Assembly (NCBI RefSeq): GCF_022557175.1
Contig: NZ_CP092915.1
Coordinates: forward strand, 248,001-312,000
Reading direction: 5' to 3'
DNA from: Mycolicibacterium sp. YH-1
Lineage (GTDB): Bacteria; Actinomycetota; Actinomycetes; Mycobacteriales; Mycobacteriaceae
DNA: 64,000 nt
The position numbers were made by a program, and so were the translations under genes. This document shows, piece by piece, positions 25,877-35,009 of the stretch. Each line of letters begins with the position of its first letter. Position 1 is the first letter of the stretch. The notes beneath the pieces were generated by a model. That model had not been told where the DNA came from, ran no database searches, and saw only the letters and a list, made by a program, of their open reading frames with translations.

Positions 25877-27042
25877 TGAGGATGAGGAAGGCAGTGGGGT
25901 CGCTGACGCTGGGACGGATCGCCAAGCGCGTCACGACGTTGTCGGTCGCCGCCGTGGTGTTGACCTCGTGTGGCTGGCAGGGCATCGCCAACGTGCCGCT
26001 GCCGGGCGGACCCGGAACCGGTGCGGACAAGATGACGCTCTACGTCCAGATGCCGGATACGTTGGCGCTCAACGTCAACAGCAGGGTCCGGGTGGCCGAC
26101 GTCTTCGTCGGCACCGTGCGTGCCATCGAGCTGAAGAACTGGGTGGCCACGCTCACGCTGGACGTCCAGCCGGGCCTGAACCTGCCGTCGAACACCATGG
26201 CGGCGATCGGGCAGACCAGCCTCCTGGGCAGCCAGCACGTGCAACTCGACCCGCCGCGAGATCCGTCGGGTCAGCAGCTCAAGAGCGGTGACACCATCCC
26301 GCTGCAGAACTCATCGTCGTTCCCGACCACGGAACGGACGCTGGCCAGCATCGGCACCATCCTGACCGGTGGCGGCATCCCGAACCTGGAAGTCATTCAG
26401 ACCGAGATCAGCAATATCCTCACAGGCCGCGGTGACCAGATCCGCGAGTTCCTGAACCGGCTCGACACGTTCACCGCCGAGCTGAACGATCAGCGCCAGG
26501 ACATCACCCGCGCCATCGACTCGACGAACCGGCTGCTGGCCATCGTGGCGCAGCGCAACGACACCCTGGACCGCGTGCTGACCGAGTTCCCACCGCTCAT
26601 CAAGCACTTCGCCGAGACGCGGGATCTGTTCGCCGACGCGGTGACAGCGCTCGGTCGGATCAGCAACGCCACCGATGACGCGTTGTCGCAGGCGAACCCG
26701 GACATCCAGAAGAACCTGCAGAACCTGCAGCGACCGCTCACCCAGCTCGGTAAGGCATCGCCGTACCTGCTCGGTGCGCTGAAAATGATCGGCACCGCGC
26801 CGTTCAGCATCGAGAACGTGCCGAAGGCCATCCGCGGTGACTACATCAACGTGTCGCTCAACGTGGACCTGACGCTGTCCGCCGTCGACAACGGGTTCCT
26901 CTCGGGCACCGGCGTATCGGGCATGCTGCGGGCACTCGAGCAAGCCTGGGGACGGGATCCGAACACGATGATTCCGGACGTGCGCTTCACACCGAACCCG
27001 CACAACGCGCCCGGTGGCCCGCTGGTCGAGAGAGGTGAGTGA
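25876..27042 (+). CDS. lprK: Mce-family lipoprotein Mce1E (LprK)
   Basis: A 388-residue Mce subunit with a lipoprotein signal: positively charged N-region, hydrophobic core (about 19-29) and lipobox L-T-S-C with the acylated Cys32. The MCE domain (about 50-128: MPDTLALNVNSRVRVADV, SLLGSQHVQLDPP) and the helical region (about 150-300) follow. It is the only lipid-anchored subunit of the six, as in every actinobacterial mce operon. ATG 25876 overlaps the mce1D stop by one base; ATG 25882 is a possible alternative. Confidence 0.93.
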   Translation: MRMRKAVGSLTLGRIAKRVTTLSVAAVVLTSCGWQGIANVPLPGGPGTGADKMTLYVQMPDTLALNVNSRVRVADVFVGTVRAIELKNWVATLTLDVQPGLNLPSNTMAAIGQTSLLGSQHVQLDPPRDPSGQQLKSGDTIPLQNSSSFPTTERTLASIGTILTGGGIPNLEVIQTEISNILTGRGDQIREFLNRLDTFTAELNDQRQDITRAIDSTNRLLAIVAQRNDTLDRVLTEFPPLIKHFAETRDLFADAVTALGRISNATDDALSQANPDIQKNLQNLQRPLTQLGKASPYLLGALKMIGTAPFSIENVPKAIRGDYINVSLNVDLTLSAVDNGFLSGTGVSGMLRALEQAWGRDPNTMIPDVRFTPNPHNAPGGPLVERGE

Positions 27043-27045
27043 GCG

Positions 27046-28599
27046 ATGCTGACCCGCTTCATCAGAATCCAGCTGCTGCTGTTCACGATCCTCACGATCG
27101 TTGCGCTGCTCGTACTCGGCATCTACTACCTGCGGCTGCCCAGCGTCGTGGGTATCGGGCAGTACCACCTCAGTGCCGAGCTGCCACGTTCGGGCGGCCT
27201 GTACGCGACGGCCAACGTCACCTACCGAGGTACGCAGATCGGCAAGGTCACCAGCGTCGAGCCCACCGAGCACGGTGCGCGGGCGACGATGCGGATCGAC
27301 AGCGACATCAAGATCCCGGCCGACGCGAGCGCGAACGTGCACTCGGTGTCTGCGATCGGTGAGCAGTACCTCGACATCGTGTCGTCCGACAGCACCCCGG
27401 GCAAGTACCTGTCCGACGGCGACACCATCACCAAGAGCTCGGTGCCCAGCGAAGTGGGTCCCGCGCTGGACGCCGCGAACAAGGGCCTGGCGGTGCTGCC
27501 CAAGGAGAAGATCGACGCACTGCTGACGGAGACCTCTGAGGCCGTGGGTGGGCTCGGTCCCGCCCTGCAGCGCCTGGTGGACTCGACGACGGCGATCGCG
27601 AGCGACTTCAAGGACAACCTGGGGCCTGTCAACGACATCATCGAGAACTCGACGCCGATCCTGAACAGCCAGGTCGAGTCGGGTGACGCGATATCGCAGT
27701 GGGCCGCGAACCTCAACACGATCACCAGCCAGACCGCCGAGCAGGATCAGGCCCTGCGCAGCGGTATCCAACAGGCCGCGCCGACGGCTGACCAGCTCAA
27801 CGCGGTGTTCGGTGACGTGCGGGAGGCGCTGCCGCAGACGCTGGCGAATATCGCGATCGTCGCCGACCTGCTCAAGCGCTACAACAAGGGACTCGAACAG
27901 GCGCTGGTGATCCTGCCGCAGGGCGCCACGATCGCGCAGGCGGCCACGATCTTCGACGGCGAGGGACTGCTGCACTTCGGTCTGTCCATCAACCAGCCCC
28001 CGCCGTGTCTCACGGGGTTCCTCCCGGCCTCGGAGTGGCGATCGCCTGCCGACACCACGACGAAACCGCTGCCGGACGGCCTGTACTGCAAGATCCCGAA
28101 GGACTTCCAGGCCAACGTCGTTCGTGGTGCGCGTAACTATCCGTGCGCCGACGTGCCGGGAAAGCGGGCCGCCTCCCCGGAGGAGTGCCGCAGCGACAAG
28201 CCCTATGAGCCACTGGGCACGAACCCCTGGTACGGCGATCCGAACCAGATCCTCACCTGCCCGGCCGCCGGTGCCCGATGTGACCAGCCGGTGAAACCCG
28301 GTTACGTGATACCGGCACCGTCGATCAACAACGGTCTGAACCCGTTGCCCGCCGATCAGTTGCCGCCGAAGCCGCCGTCACCGATGAGCGACCCGCTCAC
28401 CGCCCCTGGCCAGGGCACCGTCAGCTGCAGTGGCCAGCAGCCCAATCCGTGTGTCTACACTCCGGCATCGGGACCTAGCGCGATCTACAGCCCATCGAGC
28501 GGTGAAGTCATGGGCCCTGACGGGGTCACATACTCCGTCACCAACTCGAGCAACCCAGGAGATAACGGATGGAAGGAGATGCTGGCACCAGCCAGCTGA
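27046..28599 (+). CDS. mce1F: Mce family protein Mce1F
   Basis: A 517-residue Mce subunit. It has a membrane helix (about 8-30), an MCE domain (about 38-118: PRSGGLYATANVTYRGTQIG, AIGEQYLDIV), a long helical section to about 310, and a C-terminal region with several cysteines and proline-rich stretches. ATG 27046 is 3 bases after lprK. Its last 31 bases overlap mas1A, which starts within it in another frame. It completes the hexameric set A to F. Confidence 0.93.
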   Translation: MLTRFIRIQLLLFTILTIVALLVLGIYYLRLPSVVGIGQYHLSAELPRSGGLYATANVTYRGTQIGKVTSVEPTEHGARATMRIDSDIKIPADASANVHSVSAIGEQYLDIVSSDSTPGKYLSDGDTITKSSVPSEVGPALDAANKGLAVLPKEKIDALLTETSEAVGGLGPALQRLVDSTTAIASDFKDNLGPVNDIIENSTPILNSQVESGDAISQWAANLNTITSQTAEQDQALRSGIQQAAPTADQLNAVFGDVREALPQTLANIAIVADLLKRYNKGLEQALVILPQGATIAQAATIFDGEGLLHFGLSINQPPPCLTGFLPASEWRSPADTTTKPLPDGLYCKIPKDFQANVVRGARNYPCADVPGKRAASPEECRSDKPYEPLGTNPWYGDPNQILTCPAAGARCDQPVKPGYVIPAPSINNGLNPLPADQLPPKPPSPMSDPLTAPGQGTVSCSGQQPNPCVYTPASGPSAIYSPSSGEVMGPDGVTYSVTNSSNPGDNGWKEMLAPAS

Positions 28600-29237
28600 A
28601 CCCCACCGGCAACAACGACGAGCCTGACGCCGACATCGAGGCCGAAGCCGACACCGAGACGACGGACACCGCTACGCCGTCAGAAGCACACGACGATTCC
28701 GAGGAAAACGCCGCGGAGGTCGTTGATGCGCGTCGCGAGGAGCGACTCGGCCGCGGTTGGTTCGCCGGAATCACCGCGGGGCTTGTCCTGCTTGCCGCTG
28801 GCGTCGGCGTCGGTGGCTACCTCGCGCTGCGCGGCCACGACGAGAGTCAGGCGATCGCACGGGCTGACATCCTGGCCGTGGAGCGCGCCAAGGAGTGCGT
28901 CGCGGCCACCCAGGCACCCGACACCGCGGCGATGACGGCCAGCCAGTCGAAGATCATCGAATGCGGAACCGGTGACTTCGCAGTCCAGGCCAACCTGTTC
29001 AGCAGCATCCTGGTGGAGGCCTATCAGGCCGCCAACGTGCAGGTGCAGGTGTCCGACATGCGGGCTGCCGTCGAACGCCATCACGACGACGGATCGGTCG
29101 ACGTCCTGGTGGCGCTGCGAACCAAGGTGACCAACACCGAGGCGGCAAACCAGGAGCAGGGCTACCGTCTGCGGGTCAACATGGCCCCGGTTGACGGCAC
29201 CTACAAGGTCGCCAAGCTGGACCAGGTCACGTCGTGA
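28569..29237 (+). CDS. mas1A: Mce-associated membrane protein (Rv0175 homologue)
   Basis: A 222-residue Mce-associated protein. It has an acidic disordered N-terminus (about 1-55, rich in Asp and Glu), one membrane helix (about 65-88: LVLLAAGVGVGGYLAL) and an extracytoplasmic domain of about 130 residues with the NTF2/VirB8-like fold expected of Mas proteins. ATG 28569 has AGGAG 7 bases upstream and lies inside the mce1F 3' end. In M. tuberculosis Rv0175-Rv0178 are stability or assembly partners of Mce1. It overlaps mas1B by 4 bases (GTGA). Confidence 0.9.
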   Translation: MEGDAGTSQLNPTGNNDEPDADIEAEADTETTDTATPSEAHDDSEENAAEVVDARREERLGRGWFAGITAGLVLLAAGVGVGGYLALRGHDESQAIARADILAVERAKECVAATQAPDTAAMTASQSKIIECGTGDFAVQANLFSSILVEAYQAANVQVQVSDMRAAVERHHDDGSVDVLVALRTKVTNTEAANQEQGYRLRVNMAPVDGTYKVAKLDQVTS

Positions 29238-30214
29238 CAGCAGTGCTGCCCGAGACCGACGGCTCCCCGGCGACCGACCAGGAGGCGATCCGCTACGCGT
29301 CTTGGCAGGCACGGGCCGCAGCGTTGCTGATCGACTTCACGCCGGGCGCTGCGGTGATCGTGACGATGGCGCTGCTCGCCTACATGACCGATCAGTGGAG
29401 CCTGTTGAGGTGGGTGTTCGTCACGACGGCAGCCCTGGCGCTGCTGGTCACGGCGCTGAACCGCACCGTGGTGCCTGCGGTGACGGGGTGGACCCTCGGG
29501 CGCGCACTTCTCGGAATCCGCGCCGTGACGGACACGGGCACGGCCGCCAGTGCACTGCGGCTGCTGCTGCGCGATCTGGCGCACGTGCTCGACACCGCGG
29601 CGGCTCTCCTGGGTTGGCTGTGGCCGCTCTGGGACAGCCGGCACCGGACCTTCGCCGATCTGCTGCTGCGTACCGAGGTCCGAGTCGTCGACCCACCCGG
29701 CAGTGACGTTCGACGGCGCGCGGGGATGGCGTTCGTGATCACCGCGGTGATCTGCGCGGCGGGTAGTGGACTGGCCTATCAACAGATCTACAGCCACGAC
29801 CGGGCGGTCGAGCAGGCGCGGACCCAGATCGCCGAGCAGGGACCCCGCATCGTCGAGAAGATGCTCAGCTACGGGGCGAGCACGGTGAAGGACGACTTCG
29901 CCAACGCGCAGTCCCTGGCCACCGACGCCTACCGGCCGCAGTTGATCTCCCAGCAGGAGGCGGTGGAGAAGGGCGGCGTGGTCAGCAATGAGTACTGGGC
30001 GGTGAGCAGCGCGGTGCTGAGCAACACCGCGACTCGGGCCTCGATGCTGCTGGCGTTGCAGGGCCAGCGCGGCGACAACGCGAACGACCTGAAGTTCATC
30101 ACGGCCACGGTGCGGGTGGACTTCGACAGGGTCGCGGGCGACCGCTGGCACGTCGCGAGCCTCACGGTGCTGAAGAAGCCCGCGATGAACACGGCCGCGG
30201 GAGCTACGGGATGA
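29234..30214 (+). CDS. mas1B: RDD-domain Mce-associated membrane protein (Rv0176 homologue)
   Basis: A 326-residue fusion. The N-terminal RDD-type membrane domain (about 20-150) has RAAALLIDFTPGAAVIV as the signature Arg/Asp segment and three or four helices. A further membrane helix (about 160-180) leads into a Mas-type extracytoplasmic domain. GTG 29234 overlaps the mas1A stop, and its stop overlaps mas1C (ATGA). Only one of the four mas genes here carries an RDD domain, as in M. tuberculosis. It probably helps Mce1 assembly in the membrane. Confidence 0.9.
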   Translation: MTAVLPETDGSPATDQEAIRYASWQARAAALLIDFTPGAAVIVTMALLAYMTDQWSLLRWVFVTTAALALLVTALNRTVVPAVTGWTLGRALLGIRAVTDTGTAASALRLLLRDLAHVLDTAAALLGWLWPLWDSRHRTFADLLLRTEVRVVDPPGSDVRRRAGMAFVITAVICAAGSGLAYQQIYSHDRAVEQARTQIAEQGPRIVEKMLSYGASTVKDDFANAQSLATDAYRPQLISQQEAVEKGGVVSNEYWAVSSAVLSNTATRASMLLALQGQRGDNANDLKFITATVRVDFDRVAGDRWHVASLTVLKKPAMNTAAGATG

Positions 30215-30768
30215 GCCCCCGCCGCAGGATCGAGGCGGGCGAGCGCGACTACTTCGACTTCACCGTCGAGCCCAAACGCCCGCTGCGCTGGGGCCTTCCG
30301 GTCACGGCGATGCTCACCGGACTCGTCGCTGCGCTGGCGATCGCGGCCAGCGTGTTCATGGTGGCGGGGCACGTGAGCCAGGACCGCACCCAGGCCAGGG
30401 ATGCCGCTGCACTGGACTACGTGCGTGGCTTCATGACCGCCTACACGACACTGGATCCCTTCCACGCCAACGACTACGCCGACCGGATCCTGGCGCAGGG
30501 CACCGGAGACTTCGCGACGCAGTTCAAGGGCAAGATGAACGAGATCCTCGTTCAGGTGGCGCGCGCCGAACCCACCACCGGCACTGTGCTCGATGCGGGA
30601 GTGCAGCGGTGGAACGACAACGGCAGCGCCGACGTGTTGGTCGCCGTGAAGATTGGTACCGCATCCCCGGATGGAAAGTCGACGGTTGAGAGTGGAAGCC
30701 GTTGGGTGGTAACGACAGTCAAGGAGGGACAACAGTGGAGGATCAGCCAGCTGATTCAGGTGATCTGA
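30211..30768 (+). CDS. mas1C: Mce-associated membrane protein (Rv0177 homologue)
   Basis: A 185-residue protein with one membrane helix (about 30-50: VTAMLTGLVAALAIAASVFM) and an extracytoplasmic Mas/VirB8-like domain (about 55-185). ATG 30211 overlaps the mas1B stop. Its 3' end overlaps the mas1D start by 34 bases. It is the shortest of the four Mce-associated proteins and has no extra domain. Confidence 0.89.
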   Translation: MSPRRRIEAGERDYFDFTVEPKRPLRWGLPVTAMLTGLVAALAIAASVFMVAGHVSQDRTQARDAAALDYVRGFMTAYTTLDPFHANDYADRILAQGTGDFATQFKGKMNEILVQVARAEPTTGTVLDAGVQRWNDNGSADVLVAVKIGTASPDGKSTVESGSRWVVTTVKEGQQWRISQLIQVI

Positions 30769-31481
30769 CCACCGGCGGCGTCCCGCAGGGTAAGTCTTCC
30801 CGTCGGCATCGCCTGCCACGGCATGAGCCGCACGAGTCCGACGGTGACACCGGCGCCGAGGTGGAGCTGGCCGAGGAACAGGAGCAAGACTCGGAGCCGG
30901 AGCAAGCCCCGGAGCAGGAATCTGATCCGGAGTCGGAAGCCGAAACCGTCCTCGTGCCGCACCGCACTGCGGGCCGCAGGCTCAAGGTGACGGCCGTCGC
31001 GGCCGGGGTGCTGTTCGTCGGTGCGGCCGCATTCGCCGGTGCGACACTGCAGCCCTACCTGGCGGACCGCGCCGAGGTGCACACCAAGTTCGAGATCGCC
31101 GAGACCGCGGCCAACGCGATCACCACGTTGTGGACCTACACCCCCGACGATATGGACACGCTGCCCGACCGGTCGGCGAAGTTCCTGGGCGGCGACTTCG
31201 CGGCGGACTACCGGCGCTACATCGACGCCATCGTCGAACCCAACAAGCAGGCCCAGGTCACCAACAGCACGCAGGTGCTGGGCGCGGCCGTCGAGTCGCT
31301 GAGCCCGACCGAGGCGACCGCGCTGGTGTACACCAACTCGGTGGCGACCAGCCCGGTGACCAAGGGCATTCCCTCGCTGCGCTACCTGTCCTACCGGTTG
31401 ACGATGGAGCGGCGCGACGCCGAGTGGCTGATCACCCAGATGACCGCGGTCACCTCGTTGGATCTGACGCCGAGACTCTAG
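30735..31481 (+). CDS. mas1D: Mce-associated membrane protein (Rv0178 homologue)
   Basis: A 248-residue protein (244 in M. tuberculosis). It has a long acidic low-complexity N-terminus (about 35-75, dense in Glu, Pro and Ser), one membrane helix (about 90-110: VAAGVLFVGAAAFAGATL) and a Mas-type extracytoplasmic domain. I chose GTG 30735 because AAGGAGG sits 7 bases upstream and the length then fits; an earlier frame opening at 30702 has no ribosome site. It is the last gene of the mce1 operon; the next gene follows after 13 bases. Confidence 0.89.
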   Translation: MEDQPADSGDLTTGGVPQGKSSRRHRLPRHEPHESDGDTGAEVELAEEQEQDSEPEQAPEQESDPESEAETVLVPHRTAGRRLKVTAVAAGVLFVGAAAFAGATLQPYLADRAEVHTKFEIAETAANAITTLWTYTPDDMDTLPDRSAKFLGGDFAADYRRYIDAIVEPNKQAQVTNSTQVLGAAVESLSPTEATALVYTNSVATSPVTKGIPSLRYLSYRLTMERRDAEWLITQMTAVTSLDLTPRL

Positions 31482-31494
31482 GCGGAGGCGGGTC

Positions 31495-32187
31495 ATGGCC
31501 ACCGAATCACCTGTGACACACCGGACCACGGTCACAGCGCTGCTGCTGTTGACGTTCGCCACCGGTCTGGTCGATGCGGTCAGCGTGCTGGTGCTCGGCC
31601 ATGTGTTCGTGGCGAACATGACCGGCAACGTGATCTTCCTGGGGTTCTGGTTCGTACCGCACTCGGGTGTCGACATGGCGGCCGCCGTCGTCGCCTTCGC
31701 GAGCTTCATGGTGGGCACGGTGCTCGGCGGCAGGCTGGCCCGCCACCTCGACGCACAGGTGAGACGCTGGCTGGTGGTCGCACTGAGCATCGAGGTGGTG
31801 CTGCTCGTGACCCTGGCCGCGCTGGCCGGCGCCGGCGTTCTGCACTACCAGGGCCGTGGCCGCATGCTCCTGATCGCCGGCCTGGCGGTGACCTTCGGAA
31901 TCCAGAGCGCAACGGCGCGGCAGTTCGGCATTCAGGAACTCAGCACGACGGTGCTCACGGCGACGATCGTCGGCATAGGCTTCGACAGCCGGCTGGCCGG
32001 GGGGACAGGCCATCGCGAGGGGCTGCGCTACGGGGTGGTGGCCACCATGCTGGGCGGAGCGGCCCTTGGTGCGACGCTCACCCGGTTCACGGTGGCGCCG
32101 ATCATCGCGCTGGCCGCGCTGGCGGTCGCGGCGAGTGCTGCCCTGTTTTGGTTCGGACCGGCACCGCAGGCGGCCGCAGACGATTAG
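31495..32187 (+). CDS. DUF1275 (YoaK) family integral membrane protein
   Basis: A 230-residue hydrophobic protein with about six membrane segments. The opening FATGLVDAVSVLVLGHVFVA and following NMTGNVIFLG are the DUF1275 signature. Its function is unknown in the family. ATG 31495 follows GGAGGCGGGTC, 13 bases after mas1D, so it may be read from the mce1 transcript, but it is not part of mce1 in M. tuberculosis. It sits at the junction of two chromosomal segments that are far apart in that species. Confidence 0.85.
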   Translation: MATESPVTHRTTVTALLLLTFATGLVDAVSVLVLGHVFVANMTGNVIFLGFWFVPHSGVDMAAAVVAFASFMVGTVLGGRLARHLDAQVRRWLVVALSIEVVLLVTLAALAGAGVLHYQGRGRMLLIAGLAVTFGIQSATARQFGIQELSTTVLTATIVGIGFDSRLAGGTGHREGLRYGVVATMLGGAALGATLTRFTVAPIIALAALAVAASAALFWFGPAPQAAADD

Positions 32188-32197
32188 CGTGGCCACC

Positions 32198-33028
32198 ATG
32201 CCCTCAGTCCTCGTGACCGGCGCCGCACGTGGCATCGGCCGGTCGATCACCGAGCATCTCGCCGAGCGTGGCTGGGACGTCATCGCAGGCGTCCGCAGCG
32301 AGGCTGATGCGGCCTCGGTCGCGGCGGTCAACCCGAATCGGATCACGCCTCTCATCCTCGACGTCACCGACGCCGGGCACCTGGCCCGGCTGGAGTCCGA
32401 GCTGCCGGCCCGGCTCGACGGCATCGTCAACAACGCGGGTATCGCGGTGACCGGTCCGATTGAGACCGTGACCAGTGAGAGTTGGCGGAATCAGTTGGAG
32501 GTCAACGTCATCGGCGCGCTGGCCGTAACCCGCGCCGTGCTGCCAAGACTGCGGGAGTCGCACGGTCGCATCGTCTTCATATCCAGCGTGAACGGCCAGC
32601 TGGTCATGCCGATGCTCGGCGCCTACTGTGCCTCGAAGTTCGCGCTCGAGGCGGCCGCCGAGGCGCTGCGCATGGAATTGCGTCCGTGGCACATACCGGT
32701 GTCCGTGGTCGAGCCCGCCCAGACCGACACCGACATGTGGCGAACCGCCGACACCATGGTCGAGGAGATGGAGTCGGCGCTGCGTCCCGATGAGCGCGCG
32801 CTGTACGCCAGGCATGTCGTCGGCATGAAGAAGCTCATCCCGATGGCTCGGCGCATGGCCGTCGCGCCGGAGAAGGTCGCGCTGGTGGTCGAACGGGCGC
32901 TGACCGCCCGCCGGCCTCGGCCCCGTTACGTGGTCGGCGCGGGCCCGCGCGCGCAGGCGGCGCTGATGACCAACCTGCCGATTGCGGTGCGCGACCGCGT
33001 GCTGCGCAAGGTCTCGGGCCAGCCTTAG
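32198..33028 (+). CDS. SDR family oxidoreductase
   Basis: A 276-residue classical SDR. It has the cofactor loop TGAARGIG right at the N-terminus, NNAGIA, the catalytic serine in VFISSVNG and the Tyr-x-x-x-Lys in YCASK. Residues beyond about 180 resemble retinol/steroid-type SDRs (EPAQTDTDMW). ATG 32198 is preferred; GTG 32189 is in frame and adds three residues. It converges with dinB3 (22-base gap). Substrate unknown. Confidence 0.88.
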   Translation: MPSVLVTGAARGIGRSITEHLAERGWDVIAGVRSEADAASVAAVNPNRITPLILDVTDAGHLARLESELPARLDGIVNNAGIAVTGPIETVTSESWRNQLEVNVIGALAVTRAVLPRLRESHGRIVFISSVNGQLVMPMLGAYCASKFALEAAAEALRMELRPWHIPVSVVEPAQTDTDMWRTADTMVEEMESALRPDERALYARHVVGMKKLIPMARRMAVAPEKVALVVERALTARRPRPRYVVGAGPRAQAALMTNLPIAVRDRVLRKVSGQP

Positions 33029-33050
33029 TTTCACGTTCGGGCGGCGCCAA

Positions 33051-34247
33051 CTACTCGGGCAGCATCGGCATCTCGAGCCCGGGATCACGACCCAGCAGGA
33101 CGCCCCGCATCACCGAACCGTTTCCGAAGCGCTGTCTGACCTCGTCGACCGCCGAGTCCAGCGCCACCGGGTCTGCCGATGCGTCGAACGGCAACTCCAA
33201 CTGCTGCGCGCCGTCCCGATCGATGTTGGACACCGCGAAACCGACCAGCGTCAAACCGCGTTCGGCGATCAGGGGTCGCGCTGCTGCGACAAGTCCGCGC
33301 GCCGCGGCGAGTATGGCGTCGGTGGAGGCGGTCGCCCGCGGCAGCGTGTGCGACCGTGTGACACGGCTGAAGTCGTTGAACCGCAGGCGAAGTACTACGG
33401 TCCGCCCGGTCCGCCCGGACCTGCGCATTCGACGCGTGATGCGGTCGATCAGGTTGACCACCACGGCGTCGACCTCGGCGTCGGACATCGAGTTTCCGGC
33501 GCGACCCAGTGCCCGCTGCGCGCCGACCGAGCGGCGTCGCACGCCCGTGACGACGCGTCTTCGGTCCACGTTGTGCGCCAGCGCGAACAGCTGCCTGCCC
33601 ATTGCGCCACCGACAATCGAGCCCAGTGTCGTCTCGCTCAACTCGGCCACATCGGCCACGGTGTGCACACCGTGGATGCGCAGCTTGTCCGCCGTCTTGG
33701 CCCCGACGCCCCATAGCCGGCGCACGGGCAGGGGATGCAGGAACGCCAACTCGCGATCGGGTGGCACCAGGAGCAGCCCGTCGGGCTTGGCCTCCTGGCT
33801 GGCCACCTTGGCCAGGAACTTGGTGCGTGCGATGCCCACTGTGATGGGCAGGCCAACCCGCTCGCGCACCGCCGACCGCAGCTGCGCGCCGATCTGTACC
33901 GGTGTCCCCGAGATCCGGGCCAGGCCGCTCACCTCGAGAAACGCCTCATCGACCGACAGCGGCTCGACCAGGGGAGTGGTGTCGTGGAAGACCTCGAACA
34001 CCGCCCTGCTGGCCTGCGAGTAGGCCGCCATCCGCGGCGGCACCACTATCGCGTGCGGGCACAGCCTCCTGGCCTCGCGTCCGCCCATCGCGGTGCGCAC
34101 GCCGTAGGCCTTGGCCTCGTAGCTGGCCGCCAGCACCACTCCGCCGCCGACGATGACAGGTCGGTTTCGCAGGGTCGGGTCATCGCGCTGCTCGACCGAT
34201 GCGTAGAACGAGTCGAGATCAGCGTGCAGGATCGAAGCCCCGGTCAC
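33051..34247 (-). CDS. dinB3: Y-family DNA polymerase IV, DinB3 type
   Basis: A 398-residue translesion polymerase that inserts nucleotides opposite damaged bases. The palm motif HADLDSFYASVE, with the first catalytic Asp and the aromatic steric-gate region, is present, as is the second acidic pair in SVDEAFLEVSG. Helix-hairpin-helix elements and a little-finger domain follow. A clamp-binding-like QLELPF sits near residue 340. GTG 34247 is the start. M. smegmatis has three DinB paralogues, one next to ethR; synteny suggests this is that one, so the symbol is inferred from context. Confidence 0.85.
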   Translation of the reverse strand: MTGASILHADLDSFYASVEQRDDPTLRNRPVIVGGGVVLAASYEAKAYGVRTAMGGREARRLCPHAIVVPPRMAAYSQASRAVFEVFHDTTPLVEPLSVDEAFLEVSGLARISGTPVQIGAQLRSAVRERVGLPITVGIARTKFLAKVASQEAKPDGLLLVPPDRELAFLHPLPVRRLWGVGAKTADKLRIHGVHTVADVAELSETTLGSIVGGAMGRQLFALAHNVDRRRVVTGVRRRSVGAQRALGRAGNSMSDAEVDAVVVNLIDRITRRMRRSGRTGRTVVLRLRFNDFSRVTRSHTLPRATASTDAILAAARGLVAAARPLIAERGLTLVGFAVSNIDRDGAQQLELPFDASADPVALDSAVDEVRQRFGNGSVMRGVLLGRDPGLEMPMLPE

Positions 34248-34285
34248 CTACACATGTTCGCACATGTGTTCGAATGATGAGTGAA

Positions 34286-34933
34286 TCAGGCCCGGTCGCC
34301 GTAAATGCTGCTCACCCAGATGTGCGCGAGTGCGTCGACCATTCGGTCGGCCGGGATGGCCGAGGGCTCGTCGGCGAACGCCGCGAACATCGTCCGCTCG
34401 TTCATGAGGTTCAGCGATATGGCCAGATCGCGGGCGGGGATGGTGATCGGTGCGGCACCCCGGTCGCGCTCGGTCTGGATCGACGCCGTCGTGTAGTCGA
34501 TCCACTTCTCCATGAAGGTCGACCACATGCTTTGCAGCGCGGGCACATTCCCGCGGGCCGAAGCTCCGGCCAGCGTGACCGCGCGGTGCGCACCGAACGT
34601 GTCGAACAGGGCGTTGATACCCCGCCACACTCCGGCGGGGTCGACACGGGTGTCATCGCGGCCGCCGAGGGCCTCGTCGGCCTTGCGGTCCGCCTCGGCC
34701 ACGACGCGGTCCATCAACGCCAGCAGTACGGCTTCCTTCGACGGGAAGTAGAAGTAGAACGTCGGGCGGGACAGGCCGGCGCCTCTGGCCAGGTCATCGA
34801 CGGAGATATCGCCGAAGTTGCGCTCCTCGAGCAGCTGTTCGGCGGTCGAGAGGATGGCGGCCTCGCGGTCGTCGCCGGAAGGGCGGGCCGAACGTCGGCC
34901 GCGCCCCGCGCGGGCTGGGCTGGTGGTGGGCAC
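34286..34933 (-). CDS. ethR: TetR-family repressor EthR
   Basis: A 215-residue TetR regulator whose helix-turn-helix (about 30-75: DISVDDLARGAGLSRPTF then YFYFPSKEAVLLALMD) and C-terminal ligand domain (ERDRGAAP, NLMNERTMFAAFA, HIWVSSIYG) are close to M. tuberculosis EthR. GTG 34933 gives the EthR length (216). A longer reading frame to 34969 would run into the operator and is rejected. EthR represses ethA and thereby lowers activation of ethionamide-type prodrugs. It is divergent from ethA over a 76-base gap that holds a double palindrome. Confidence 0.92.
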   Translation of the reverse strand: MPTTSPARAGRGRRSARPSGDDREAAILSTAEQLLEERNFGDISVDDLARGAGLSRPTFYFYFPSKEAVLLALMDRVVAEADRKADEALGGRDDTRVDPAGVWRGINALFDTFGAHRAVTLAGASARGNVPALQSMWSTFMEKWIDYTTASIQTERDRGAAPITIPARDLAISLNLMNERTMFAAFADEPSAIPADRMVDALAHIWVSSIYGDRA

Positions 34934-34950
34934 GGACCACACCTTACTCG

Positions 34951-35003
34951 GTGTCGAATTTATCAACACACCGTTGACCTATTCGACACAGTGTTGATAA
35001 ATT
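34951..35003. promoter_or_regulatory. EthR operator: two nested inverted repeats in the ethR-ethA gap
   Basis: Two inverted repeats interlock: GTGTCGAAT (34951-34959) with ATTCGACAC (34981-34989), and AATTTATCAACAC (34957-34969) with GTGTTGATAAATT (34991-35003). Together they span 53 bases, close to the roughly 55-base operator to which M. tuberculosis EthR binds as a multimer. It ends 6 bases before the ethA ATG, so bound EthR would block the ethA promoter and also its own. Confidence 0.85.
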
Positions 35004-35009
35004 GGCGCC

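Noticed and set aside
26311..27975. Reverse-strand frame of 554 codons across lprK and mce1F
   Set aside because: It spans two well-supported mce genes and has the Arg/Val/Asp/His-rich composition typical of antisense frames in GC-rich DNA.
18699..31481. Assigning the mce operon to mce4 or another paralogue
   Set aside because: The flanking mce1R, fadD5, Rv0163/Rv0164 homologues and adhE1 and the yrbE1A C-terminus fit mce1; mce4 has other neighbours.
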